Assembly (NCBI RefSeq): GCF_003201815.1
Contig: NZ_QJKB01000010.1
Coordinates: 124,001 to 188,000, forward strand
Reading direction: 5' to 3'
DNA length: 64,000 nt
Source: Undibacterium pigrum
GTDB lineage: Bacteria > Pseudomonadota > Gammaproteobacteria > Burkholderiales > Burkholderiaceae_D
Position numbers and translations under genes: made by a program. Positions 43,437-51,651 of the stretch are shown piece by piece. Within the stretch, counting starts at the first letter, position 1. Each line of letters starts with the position of its first letter. Below the pieces are notes generated by a model. That model made no database searches. It was given only the letters and a program-made list of their open reading frames with translations, and had not been told where the DNA came from.

Positions 43437-43835
43437 TCAATGTATCTTTTCCAAAGCTGAATCCAGCACCTCAGGGTTGAAACCACGAATCTGACGGTTA
43501 CCGACCAAAATCATGGGCACCATTTCACCCTTCAGTTGCTTGAATTCTTGCCTGGCTTTTTCAGATTCGTTAATGTCCATTTTCACGTAAGCAATATTTT
43601 TTGCTTTCAGGTATTCCTGAGTCTTGGCGCAGTAGGGGCAAGTCGCCGTTGCATACAGTACAACTTTCGTTTTAGCGTCAGGGAAATACCTGCTGTAGTC
43701 GCCCTCGATATAAGCAGGCGTCAGCCAGCGTGGAACATTCGCCGCAGCCAAGCCCACTGCCAAACCGGCAGCAAGTATCAAAACATAAGAGGCGATTGAT
43801 TTCATTCTCTGTTTTAGCATTTTTCCATCTTTCAT
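43437..43835 (-). CDS. Membrane-anchored glutaredoxin-like protein
   Basis: A protein of up to 132 aa. A single N-terminal transmembrane segment (YVLILAAGLAVGLAAANV) is followed by a glutaredoxin domain with the active site TCPYC. The MVPMILVG cis-Pro loop and GFNPEVLDSAL C-terminal motif are also present. The domain would face the periplasm or the cytoplasm depending on topology. Three in-frame ATGs (43835, 43820 and 43805) are possible starts. Partner proteins are unknown. Confidence 0.8.
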   Translation of the reverse strand: MKDGKMLKQRMKSIASYVLILAAGLAVGLAAANVPRWLTPAYIEGDYSRYFPDAKTKVVLYATATCPYCAKTQEYLKAKNIAYVKMDINESEKARQEFKQLKGEMVPMILVGNRQIRGFNPEVLDSALEKIH

Positions 43836-44034
43836 CGATAGGTCAACTACTTTGCAGCATGAGTGTCACGAACAAGTTTTAATGAGGAATTTCAATAACA
43901 AGCAGACAAATGTATGAGCTGAAATACTGGCTGAAATACAGTCCAGATGTCATCGAAAATAGTAGTGAACAATATTCCGGGCTAGCAAACATTGTCAATA
44001 TAAATATTAAATAAGTATATTCAATAAATACATA

Positions 44035-44063
44035 TTGACTTGATGACATCGTTTAAATAATAT
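44035..44063 (+). promoter_or_regulatory. Sigma70-type promoter of the Cys-rich peptide gene
   Basis: TTGACT (44035-44040) and TAATAT (44058-44063) are exactly 17 bp apart in a very A+T-rich stretch that could serve as an UP element. The start codon is 65 bp downstream. Confidence 0.5.
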
Positions 44064-44127
44064 CAACAAATTGAGATTACTCTCAATACCACGACATTTG
44101 ACTTTCAAACAACCTTAGGAGTCAGTA

Positions 44128-44322
44128 ATGAGCAAAATGAAAAAAGCATTGTTTACATTTTTTGTCGGTGTTGGTATTTCTTTCGGTTTCGCAGGCAGTG
44201 CATCTGCCCTGATCCCATGCGATGCTTGCATTGCCTGGTATGAAGAATGCCAGAATGGCGACCAAAATTCTTGCGCCCTGTTCAACAAACCACTCTATCG
44301 TTGCTCCTGGTGCATGATCTGA
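44128..44322 (+). CDS. Small cysteine-rich secreted peptide
   Basis: A 64-aa precursor. The signal peptide (KKALFTFFVGVGISFGFAGS) ends near Ala27 and leaves a mature peptide of about 37 residues. Six cysteines form a near-symmetrical CxxC...CxxC frame: 31, 34, 41, 49, 59 and 62. The spacing would allow three disulfides or metal binding. I know of no named family. A TAGGAGT ribosome-binding site and a consensus-like promoter at 44035-44063 indicate a real, independently expressed gene. Possible roles include a toxin, a bacteriocin-like peptide or a redox/metal peptide. Confidence 0.75.
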   Translation: MSKMKKALFTFFVGVGISFGFAGSASALIPCDACIAWYEECQNGDQNSCALFNKPLYRCSWCMI

Positions 44323-44455
44323 AATCACATCTGATCAAGACAAAGAAATAATCATGCAGCCTGGCACTTGCGACAATACGCACACCAGGCTGCTCTGCAA
44401 GATGTTCAATCTCCCGTAAATCTGCTGTCCCCGCATCAAACAGACTGGCCAGCCC

Positions 44456-44968
44456 CTAAGTTTTTCCGGCCTGATAAGCCTCGATTTGCGGCAACAGTGT
44501 CTGACGCCTTGCCAGGCTGTTAGCTGACCAATATTTCTCCCTGTCATAATATTGCAGCATTGCTGGTGCGCCTCCATCAAGATTGACCCAGGCTTGTTTT
44601 GACTCTGTATAGATGTGTATATCTGGCGGTAAATAATCTGGCTGATCAAGCGTACCCACCCGTACAAAGCACAATAAGGGACCAGCACCTGCATAATTGC
44701 TCCAGATAGCAACTCTGCATGCCGGGCAGCGGGCAAATAACTGACCCTTGCCACTTTCTGAAGGCACCATCACCATTTCTGGTTCTGCCCTCAGGTTTTG
44801 TAGAAAATCAGCTTCTATCATTGCATTCAGTGCAAAGGCGGTGCCGGTTTCGCGCTGACACCAACGACAATGGCAGCAATGCACAATCAGTGGTTCGACT
44901 AGCATGCGGTAGCGTAGTTGGCCGCAATCACACCCACCTTCGATAGGATAAATTGATGTGTTTGTCAT
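44456..44968 (-). CDS. GFA/CENP-V family zinc protein
   Basis: A 170-aa protein of the glutathione-dependent formaldehyde-activating (GFA) family. Zinc ligands are in GGCDCGQLRY, HCCHCRWCQRETG and CPACRVAIW. Start at the ATG at 44968, with a GGGAGA ribosome-binding site; the frame extends upstream to 45043 without support. Members bind zinc through a Mss4-like fold; many have no proven formaldehyde activity, so the biochemical role is not certain. Confidence 0.85.
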   Translation of the reverse strand: MTNTSIYPIEGGCDCGQLRYRMLVEPLIVHCCHCRWCQRETGTAFALNAMIEADFLQNLRAEPEMVMVPSESGKGQLFARCPACRVAIWSNYAGAGPLLCFVRVGTLDQPDYLPPDIHIYTESKQAWVNLDGGAPAMLQYYDREKYWSANSLARRQTLLPQIEAYQAGKT

Positions 44969-45103
44969 CTGCGTCTCCCTATTTTTGTACCCGGCAGTCA
45001 GGCTATCAAGCTTCGACAAGCGTATCGCTAGGTCATTTGCCAATGAAAACCAAAACGAGCAAGGCAGGGAATGCCTGCAGGACCTTTCACATCAGATAGC
45101 GCT

Positions 45104-45901
45104 TCAATGTTTCTGCTGTAAAAACCGCACCAGCTCTGGCGAGCTCTCCAGTTCATACTTGACCAGCAAATCTCTGTACTGACCAGAGGAAACAAAGTTC
45201 CTGAATTCCCGGTCAAAACCACCCCGTAATGCATCTAGTTTCTTGACTTTGGAAAATCCCAGGTAGCTGGGCACAACATCAATGGCGACGGGTATTTGCA
45301 CGATTTTTTCAGCCATTTCCTTATTTCTGGGCAGTTTCAGCAGATAGGCTGCGGAGTAATAATTACTGGGGAATACGTCTATTCTCCCTATCAGTAATTT
45401 TTTCATGCTTTGCTCCAGTTCATAGGCTTCATCGATTTGCAGCCTGGGCCGCGCTTCTTCAAATCTGGCGCCATAGCTGATCTTGCGCACCGTACCTATA
45501 CGCATGCCTTCCAGGCTAGAAAAATCGCCTTTGAATACGACGCCAGTATCTTTTTTTGTATAAAAGTAGACCATCTGCGGAATGATGGATTCACCGCTGA
45601 AGTCCAGGAATTGCTCGCGTTCATGCGAATGAAAGATGGTGAAGACGCAGTCGCGAGTCCCCGACCTGACCATTTCCAGGGAGCGTGCCCATGGATAAAT
45701 TTCCACTTGCAAGTTGTGGCCAAGATTCTTGAAAACGGCACTGACCAGCTCCACGGCAAAGCCTTTCACCTGATGATCAGAGTCTTTATAAATCAAGGGA
45801 GGGTAATCCAGTGACACACAGCGATAAGTCTCGGCATGAGCAGAAACCGGCAGCAATATGCCGAGTAGCAACGCCAGCAAACATCTTTGCTTCACGCTCA
45901 C
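45104..45901 (-). CDS. Periplasmic amino-acid-type solute-binding protein
   Basis: A 265-aa type II periplasmic binding protein (SBP_bac_3 class). A signal peptide (LLALLLGILLPVSAHA) precedes YRCVSLDYPPLIYKDSDHQVKGFAVELVSAV (quoted here as YPPLIYKD, KGFAVELV). It may bind an amino acid or related solute for an ABC transporter or signal pathway; no permease is adjacent. GTG start at 45901 (or GTG 45895) with an AGGTGGG ribosome-binding site. Confidence 0.78.
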   Translation of the reverse strand: MSVKQRCLLALLLGILLPVSAHAETYRCVSLDYPPLIYKDSDHQVKGFAVELVSAVFKNLGHNLQVEIYPWARSLEMVRSGTRDCVFTIFHSHEREQFLDFSGESIIPQMVYFYTKKDTGVVFKGDFSSLEGMRIGTVRKISYGARFEEARPRLQIDEAYELEQSMKKLLIGRIDVFPSNYYSAAYLLKLPRNKEMAEKIVQIPVAIDVVPSYLGFSKVKKLDALRGGFDREFRNFVSSGQYRDLLVKYELESSPELVRFLQQKH

Positions 45902-46107
45902 CCCCCACCTGTTTTACCACAGCATACGATGTGCCCGCCCATTCAACATGCCAGACCTAGTGCGCAGCGCTGCAGACTATGTAAAGTGTAGCACCTGACT
46001 ATCAGGCCGGGATGGCTACGATGGTCTTTGAGCTCATGCATGATGGCATATGACGCCCAAACAACAGTATTAACCATGTTTGAGCAGGTCCATCCCTTCT
46101 TGGGGAC

Positions 46108-46266
46108 CTACAGATGTAAACCAAAACGCCCCAGGCCAAGGATGCCGATGACACCAACGGCAATGAGATAGAGTGCCACAATAAAGCTCACGAGTTTGGG
46201 CTTGATGAGGATGCAAATGCCAGCAACCAGGGCAAGAACTGGCATCAGGGTGAGGTGTATATTCAT
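46108..46266 (-). CDS. DUF3096 family small membrane protein
   Basis: A 52-aa protein on the minus strand, too short for many gene callers. It has two hydrophobic segments (LMPVLALVAGICILIKP and FIVALYLIAVGVIGILG) joined by a Lys-Pro-Lys turn, the pattern of the DUF3096 family of two-helix membrane proteins. It ends RFGLHL. Function is unknown. No strong ribosome-binding site is visible. The coding call rests on the family match. Confidence 0.7.
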   Translation of the reverse strand: MNIHLTLMPVLALVAGICILIKPKLVSFIVALYLIAVGVIGILGLGRFGLHL

Positions 46267-46492
46267 GTAGAGCTATTTCACTTAAGCAAGTTGATGATAG
46301 GCGGCAATTATTTGCCAGCCATATAGTTCCACAGACTCATCGTATGTTCAAGTGTGGCATCTGACGATGTGGGATATCTCAACTATTCAAATATCAAAGA
46401 CCTTGTTTTTTACACAATCAGCCAACATCCTGTTATCGTAGTGACTTGCTATTTCATCTACAACCCTTACTCTTTTTTTTGCGGAGCATCAT

Positions 46493-47113
46493 ATGGCCAG
46501 CAATTCCATCGTCCACGGCATCGACGTTTCTCACTATCAGGGTACAGTCAACTGGTATGAAGTAGCAGCCGCAGGAACAGGCTTTGCCTTTGCCAAGGCA
46601 ACAGAAGGCACTAGCTATCAAGACCCGCAGTTTGCAAATAACTGGTTCGGCATGCAGGCAGCAGGCATACTGCGTGGCGCTTATCATTTTTATCAAGGGA
46701 GTGACGACCCAGTCGCTCAGGCGAACGATTTCATTCATACGGTAGGTACCCTGTCAGACTATGACCTGCCCCCGGTCATCGATCTGGAAACATTAGGTGG
46801 AGCCAGCAGCGCCGCATTGATAGCAGGCGTGCAAACCTGGCTCGATACGGTAGAACAAGCACTAGGGCGTACACCCATGATCTACACGGACACGTCGTTC
46901 TGGGATGAATACATGAACAATCAATTCTCCAGATATCCCTTGTGGATCGCAGAATACGGCGTATCCCAGCCCAGGCTGCCCAATGGCTGGGCCAGCTGGA
47001 CCTTCTGGCAAAACTCACAATCAGGTACCGTGACTGGCGTCAATGGCCAGGTTGATACCGATGTTTTCGCTGGCTCCCTTGCAGATTTGCAGGCATTTGC
47101 CGCAAGAAGATAA
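46493..47113 (+). CDS. GH25-family lysozyme
   Basis: A 206-aa glycoside hydrolase family 25 protein. The catalytic and barrel motifs are GIDVSHYQG (Asp11), AFAKATEG, AYHFYQ, and PPVIDLE with Asp97 and Glu99. It would cleave the peptidoglycan glycan backbone. No signal peptide is present and no phage genes, holin or secretion genes are nearby. It could be a chromosomal autolysin, a T6SS-type effector or a prophage remnant; the evidence does not decide. A GGAG ribosome-binding site precedes the ATG. Confidence 0.85.
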   Translation: MASNSIVHGIDVSHYQGTVNWYEVAAAGTGFAFAKATEGTSYQDPQFANNWFGMQAAGILRGAYHFYQGSDDPVAQANDFIHTVGTLSDYDLPPVIDLETLGGASSAALIAGVQTWLDTVEQALGRTPMIYTDTSFWDEYMNNQFSRYPLWIAEYGVSQPRLPNGWASWTFWQNSQSGTVTGVNGQVDTDVFAGSLADLQAFAARR

Positions 47114-47209
47114 GTATCGCCGCTGAAGCTTTAAAAGCACACAGCCAGATAACTGGTAAATTGCGCACATTTGCCAGTCCTGCACTTTTTTGCTTTGATG
47201 CAAAAGACC

Positions 47210-48175
47210 CTAGGTCTTATAAATAGTTTTCATGCCGGTGATAGCTTCCATGACTTTTTGGCGCAGCTCTGGTGGCTCCAGCACTTCTGCTTCGTTTCCA
47301 AAGCGCAAGATATCGGCACAAGCCATTAACAGCGACCCGACTGGCATGGTCGCTGTGCACCAGCCTTCTGCATCAGTTTCAGTGGATAACTGCATTTCTG
47401 AAAACGCATACGGCGACAAAAAATGCTCCCGCCACTTCACGCCCATAGGAGAGAGGCGCAGCGTCGCCATATTCCTGTGCATGTCGCGCTCCAGCCTTTC
47501 TGTCGATTTGCGCCAGTAGGCTGCCAGGTCAAATGGGCCTGGCCTCTGGAAGCGCTCATCCAGTACAACAATTTCCTGTATGCGCGAGATTCTGTAGGTA
47601 CGCGGAAGTTCATCGACTTGAGCGACCAGATACCAGGAACCGGCTTTCATGACCATGCCCAAAGGCTCCACCGTGCGCTCGCGCATGCCTTTCCAGCTTT
47701 GGTAGCGTATCTGTATCCGCTTATGTTCCCATACCGCATCTGCCACCAGAGGCAGGTATTGCGGCTGTTCTGACTGAGAAAACCAGCTGGGCGCATCAAG
47801 ATGAAAGCGGGAACGCATTTCCAGTGCGCCTTCACGCAGGGAGGCGGGCATGGCAGACAGCAATTTGTTTTGCGCTGCCATCATGACAGAACCCAGACCC
47901 ATGTCACTTGCCGCCCCTGCCAGGCCGCTCATGAACAAGGCTTCGGCCTCCTTGGCCGACAAGCCATTCAACTGCGTGCGATAACCATCCAGCAAACGAT
48001 AACCACCGCCAGACCCGCGCTCGCTATAAATAGGAATGCCCGCTTCACTCATGGCGTCGATATCGCGATAAATGGTGCGCAAATTAACGGCACATTCTTC
48101 TGCCAGCTCAGGCGCAGTAGCAAAACCGCGCGCCTGCAGGATGGCAAGGATGTTAATCAAACGACTGGCACGCAT
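47210..48175 (-). CDS. WYL-domain transcriptional regulator (YafY type)
   Basis: A 321-aa regulator paralogous to the one at 41631-42641, with the same MRASRLINILAILQARGF start, HTH (CAVNLRTIYRDIDAMSEAG) and WYL-like strand (LGMVMKAGSWYLVA). Divergent from the glutathione transferase gene at 48322, which is its probable target. WYL domains bind ligands such as nucleotides or nucleic acids in known cases; the ligand here is unknown. Confidence 0.87.
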   Translation of the reverse strand: MRASRLINILAILQARGFATAPELAEECAVNLRTIYRDIDAMSEAGIPIYSERGSGGGYRLLDGYRTQLNGLSAKEAEALFMSGLAGAASDMGLGSVMMAAQNKLLSAMPASLREGALEMRSRFHLDAPSWFSQSEQPQYLPLVADAVWEHKRIQIRYQSWKGMRERTVEPLGMVMKAGSWYLVAQVDELPRTYRISRIQEIVVLDERFQRPGPFDLAAYWRKSTERLERDMHRNMATLRLSPMGVKWREHFLSPYAFSEMQLSTETDAEGWCTATMPVGSLLMACADILRFGNEAEVLEPPELRQKVMEAITGMKTIYKT

Positions 48176-48321
48176 ACGTGGGCAAAGCCTTATTTTTATA
48201 CTAATCTTAAAACACTAGCAAATATTAACTCAACCTGACAAAAGGTGTCAGGTATGGAGGCATATTCTTACATCAACGGCCCGGCAATCCCGCCACCGCA
48301 ATGAAAAAGAAAGGTCTTACC

Positions 48322-48990
48322 ATGAACAATACCGACAATATCACCCTGTTCTACTCCCCACAAACCCGCGCGACAGGTGCCTTGATCATGCTGGAAGAAT
48401 TGGGGGCACCTTATCAACTGCATGTCTTGAACATGAAAGCTGGCGAGCAAAGGCAAAGCGAATATCTGTCCATCAACCCCATGGGTAAAGTGCCTGCAAT
48501 ATTGCATCGTGGCGAGCTCATTACCGAGCAAGTGGCCGTATTCTTGTATCTGGCAGACCTGTTCCCGCAGGCAGGCCTGACGCCCGCACTGGATAGCCAG
48601 TTGCGCGGTCCTTATCTGCGCTGGATGGCTTACTATGCCGCTTGCTACGAGCCTGCACTGGTAGACAAGTTTGCGCAACATCCGCCGGCAATGCCTTCGA
48701 TGTGCCCTTACGGTGATTTTGATACCATGCTGGGCATCATCAAGGCGCAACTGGAAAAAGGGCCCTATTTACTGGGCGAGCAATTCACTGCAGCAGATGT
48801 ACTCTGGGGCAATGCCTTGCGCTGGGGTACCATGTTCAAGCTGGTACCTGAATCACCTGTCGTCATGAATTACATTGAAGGTGTCTGCAGCCGCCCAGCT
48901 TTTGTCAAAGTTGGTGCGATTGATGCTGCCTGGGCGGCAGAACACGAGCGCATCGTCAGTGAATCCGGGCCTGAAGACAAGGCTGCCTGA
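48322..48990 (+). CDS. Glutathione S-transferase
   Basis: A 222-aa GST with an N-terminal thioredoxin fold (ITLFYSPQTRATGALIML, NPMGKVPAIL, ITEQVAVFLYLADL) and a C-terminal helical domain. It would conjugate glutathione to electrophiles; the specific class is unclear. I start at the ATG at 48322 after AAAGG; an ATG at 48301 is also in frame. A divergent WYL regulator gene is adjacent. Confidence 0.87.
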   Translation: MNNTDNITLFYSPQTRATGALIMLEELGAPYQLHVLNMKAGEQRQSEYLSINPMGKVPAILHRGELITEQVAVFLYLADLFPQAGLTPALDSQLRGPYLRWMAYYAACYEPALVDKFAQHPPAMPSMCPYGDFDTMLGIIKAQLEKGPYLLGEQFTAADVLWGNALRWGTMFKLVPESPVVMNYIEGVCSRPAFVKVGAIDAAWAAEHERIVSESGPEDKAA

Positions 48991-49035
48991 TTAGCTCTCC
49001 CTGATTGAGTCGGTCTTAATACGCCAGCAAAACAG

Positions 49036-49071
49036 TGCATATGGCCCGGATGCCTATCCGGGCCATATGCA
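49036..49071 (+). terminator. Hairpin downstream of the GST gene
   Basis: A perfect 15-bp inverted repeat (49036-49050 with 49057-49071, loop TGCCTA) contains GGCCCGGA/TCCGGGCC next to the loop. It has no T-run, so it may be a weak or factor-assisted terminator. Confidence 0.6.
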
Positions 49072-49327
49072 TGCATGAGTAACGCATTCCAGAATTTTCA
49101 CTTCCTCGCTTCCAGATTTTCCCTCCTGAAACATGCCTTGCAAACCCGCAAAAAAATATTGCAACAATACAAATTCCCAAGTCCATACATGGCACAATTG
49201 CCAGTTCAAGTCTTTACCTGCACGCTTACAGAAAATTACCAAATAGACAGCCGCAAACGATTGTCTTGCAGTCTGGCTTTGGATAGTATCCGTGCAATAA
49301 AAAAGCCATACCCCAGAGGGAGAATTC
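49072..49327. promoter_or_regulatory. Leader of the alpha-2-macroglobulin operon
   Basis: TTGTCT (49261-49266) and TAGTAT (49284-49289) lie 17 bp apart and would start transcription about 32 nt before the ATG at 49328. A strong GAGGGAGA ribosome-binding site is at about 49315-49322. No gene is seen in this 256-bp region. Confidence 0.45.
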
Positions 49328-50920
49328 ATGCGTCGTATTTGGATCGTCACCGGCACTGTTGTTACAGTTGCCGCTGCTGCTGTCGCCTACCAGTTGAGCA
49401 AGCACTGGAAAGATTACCACTATGTTGGTACCCGCCTCATGGTGGATATGTCCCAACCGGATGCCCTGATACGTACCAGCAGTTTATCAAAACTGCCGCG
49501 CGACTTGCTGCAAGTGCCGATAGCCAAAGATGTGCTGACTGAAGACCTGGCCTTCTACTATGAACAGAATGAAGATCGTCTGGGCTTGAATGGTGCCGTC
49601 AAACGTATTGCCTACGAGCATGACCTTGACTGGCAAGACAAGCTGTATGCCAGCATTTTCAATGAACCGGCAGAAGTGGCATTCTGGCGCGATGGCAAAG
49701 GTGCCTTGCGTCACTATGCCGTTGTCATGCGCATGGGTCTGTTCAATAAAGCCTTGCAGGAAGCTGCCAAGGTAGCGATGAAAGATGGGCAGCTCAAACT
49801 GGCTGGTAATATCAGCACCAGCAATGGCAAGGCCCAGATCATGGCGCTGGAAGTTAATCCGCGTCGCACCCTGTTGCTGATCAGCCAGGGTGATCGCGTT
49901 GTCGTGTTGTCTGACCCTGGCCTCTTGTTCGACGGCAGTAACAGCGTCGTAACAGAAGCGCGTGCAGCAGTCGCCAAGTGGCTGGAACATGATGGTGCAC
50001 TGTCGCTGCAATTTGATCTCGACAATATTGCGCCTGCACCCGCTCAGGCTGCGGGTACTGCAAAACATACGATGGCGATAGGTGCGCCGACCATGGCCCT
50101 GGGTTACGGTGCTTTTGTATCCGGCTTCAAGGGCATGCGCTTTGATTTCGGTGGTAACTGGTCAACTTCAGTCTGGCTGGATTCCAAAAAAACTTCGTCA
50201 GCACAGTTACTTGACCCTGCCCTGTGGACTGCTGCGCCAGCCAACCCCAGCGCATGCATCACCGTGCCAATTGACTGGAGCATGGTCAATACCGTCTTGA
50301 AACAGGCAGATGCCAAGCCGAAATTGCCAGACCAGGCATTGGCACCGCTGCCCGGACCTGGCCTGGCTTGCTGGTACCGCGAATCGAATCTGTATTCCCC
50401 CGTATTCATCACCAAGCTGCCACTAAATACTGCCAACCGCGATGCCACCTTGCAAGCCATGGCGACCTGGGCAATTGCCAGCGGTGAACAAGCGGCACCA
50501 GGCAAGGGCACAACCAAGGCCAAGCCTGATCAGAAACTGTGGCGTAATACCAAGAGCATGGCTACGCTGGCAGCCAGTGGCGACTTTGTGGTGTTTTCGC
50601 CTGATGGCGGCCTGGTAGAAAAAGTAGTGGATACCATCGCCCGCAGCAACCCCAGCGTGGCTGACCAGACATCTGGTGCACAAAGCACCCTGGGCCTGAT
50701 CACGCCACGCCCCTTGTCAGAAATGGCACAGCGTGAAATCTACGCGGCCCTGGCAAAACCTGAAGATGCCAGCTTCCTCGAAGCAGCAAAAACCCATCTC
50801 CCTGCCCGCATGAAGGCCCTGGCGACTTACCCGCCTATCCGCCTGGAACTGAGCAAGGCTCAGGCCAGTGGTAAAGCCTGGCAAAAAGTTGAATGGGTCA
50901 GCAAGGAGAAATCCAATTGA
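49328..50920 (+). CDS. yfaA: DUF2138 (YfaA-like) protein
   Basis: A 530-aa protein with a single N-terminal membrane segment (IVTGTVVTVAAAAVAYQL) and a large periplasmic domain of the DUF2138 family. In E. coli, yfaA starts the yfaA-T-S-Q-P group, and the order here is the same. Its task beside the alpha-2-macroglobulin is not established. The stop overlaps the DUF1175 start (TTGA). Confidence 0.82.
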   Translation: MRRIWIVTGTVVTVAAAAVAYQLSKHWKDYHYVGTRLMVDMSQPDALIRTSSLSKLPRDLLQVPIAKDVLTEDLAFYYEQNEDRLGLNGAVKRIAYEHDLDWQDKLYASIFNEPAEVAFWRDGKGALRHYAVVMRMGLFNKALQEAAKVAMKDGQLKLAGNISTSNGKAQIMALEVNPRRTLLLISQGDRVVVLSDPGLLFDGSNSVVTEARAAVAKWLEHDGALSLQFDLDNIAPAPAQAAGTAKHTMAIGAPTMALGYGAFVSGFKGMRFDFGGNWSTSVWLDSKKTSSAQLLDPALWTAAPANPSACITVPIDWSMVNTVLKQADAKPKLPDQALAPLPGPGLACWYRESNLYSPVFITKLPLNTANRDATLQAMATWAIASGEQAAPGKGTTKAKPDQKLWRNTKSMATLAASGDFVVFSPDGGLVEKVVDTIARSNPSVADQTSGAQSTLGLITPRPLSEMAQREIYAALAKPEDASFLEAAKTHLPARMKALATYPPIRLELSKAQASGKAWQKVEWVSKEKSN

Positions 50921-51642
50921 AACGCCGGCATGTACTGACTGGCATGCTCGCCACCGGCACCATGCTGGGCTGGCACAGGCTGGCGCTGGCAAATAAAGTC
51001 ACGTCACCCGCTGTGCCATTGCCTGCCGCAAGTGCTGCCAGAGCAGGAACAACTACCACGCCTGTCGTCTCGGCACCAACATTGACACCGGCGCAGTCGC
51101 GCAGTTGCCGCGCCTGGATGACCCGCATTATTGCCGCCCAGTTGACGGCAGGCCCGACACCGCGCTGGCAACAGCGTGATTGCGTAGGTCTGGTGCGTTT
51201 TGCAGTGGCAGAATCCCTGCGTGAACATGATGAAAAATGGAAACGGGCGAATGGCATGCTGGGTACTGCGCTGCCGCCAGAGATAGACCTTGATCAAGGC
51301 ACGCAATCAGTGCGCCATCAGTGGCGGCTGGCTGACGGCACTGTCTCGGCCTATGTCAGTGCAATAGAAATGGTGCAGGAAAATGCCAGGTTTCGCGGCA
51401 AGGACTGCAATCTGGCAGCCCCTGGTGACCTGTTGTTCTTCGATCAGGGCGATGCCCAGCATCTGATGGTGTGGATGAACTCTTACATCGCCTATCACAC
51501 TGGCACGGTCACGCCGACTGACAATGGCCTGCGCGCCGTCAAGCTACGCGACCTGCGAGCCTGGCGCGATACGCGCTGGCATCCCACCCAAGATAATCCC
51601 AATTTTGCTGGCGTGTATCGCCTCAATTTCTTGTCCGCCTGA
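50917..51642 (+). CDS. yfaT: DUF1175 (YfaT-like) Tat-exported protein
   Basis: A 241-aa protein starting at TTG 50917, with an AAGGAG ribosome-binding site 8 nt upstream and a 4-bp overlap with yfaA. The beginning, KRRHVLTGMLATGTM, has a twin-arginine and hydrophobic segment. The body (RDCVGLVRFAVAESLREHD, LLFFDQGDAQHLMVWM) has a Cys and His arrangement like NlpC/P60-type hydrolases (inference), and DUF1175 fits its position beside the macroglobulin gene. Confidence 0.8.
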   Translation: MKRRHVLTGMLATGTMLGWHRLALANKVTSPAVPLPAASAARAGTTTTPVVSAPTLTPAQSRSCRAWMTRIIAAQLTAGPTPRWQQRDCVGLVRFAVAESLREHDEKWKRANGMLGTALPPEIDLDQGTQSVRHQWRLADGTVSAYVSAIEMVQENARFRGKDCNLAAPGDLLFFDQGDAQHLMVWMNSYIAYHTGTVTPTDNGLRAVKLRDLRAWRDTRWHPTQDNPNFAGVYRLNFLSA

Positions 51643-51651
51643 AAGCGCCCA

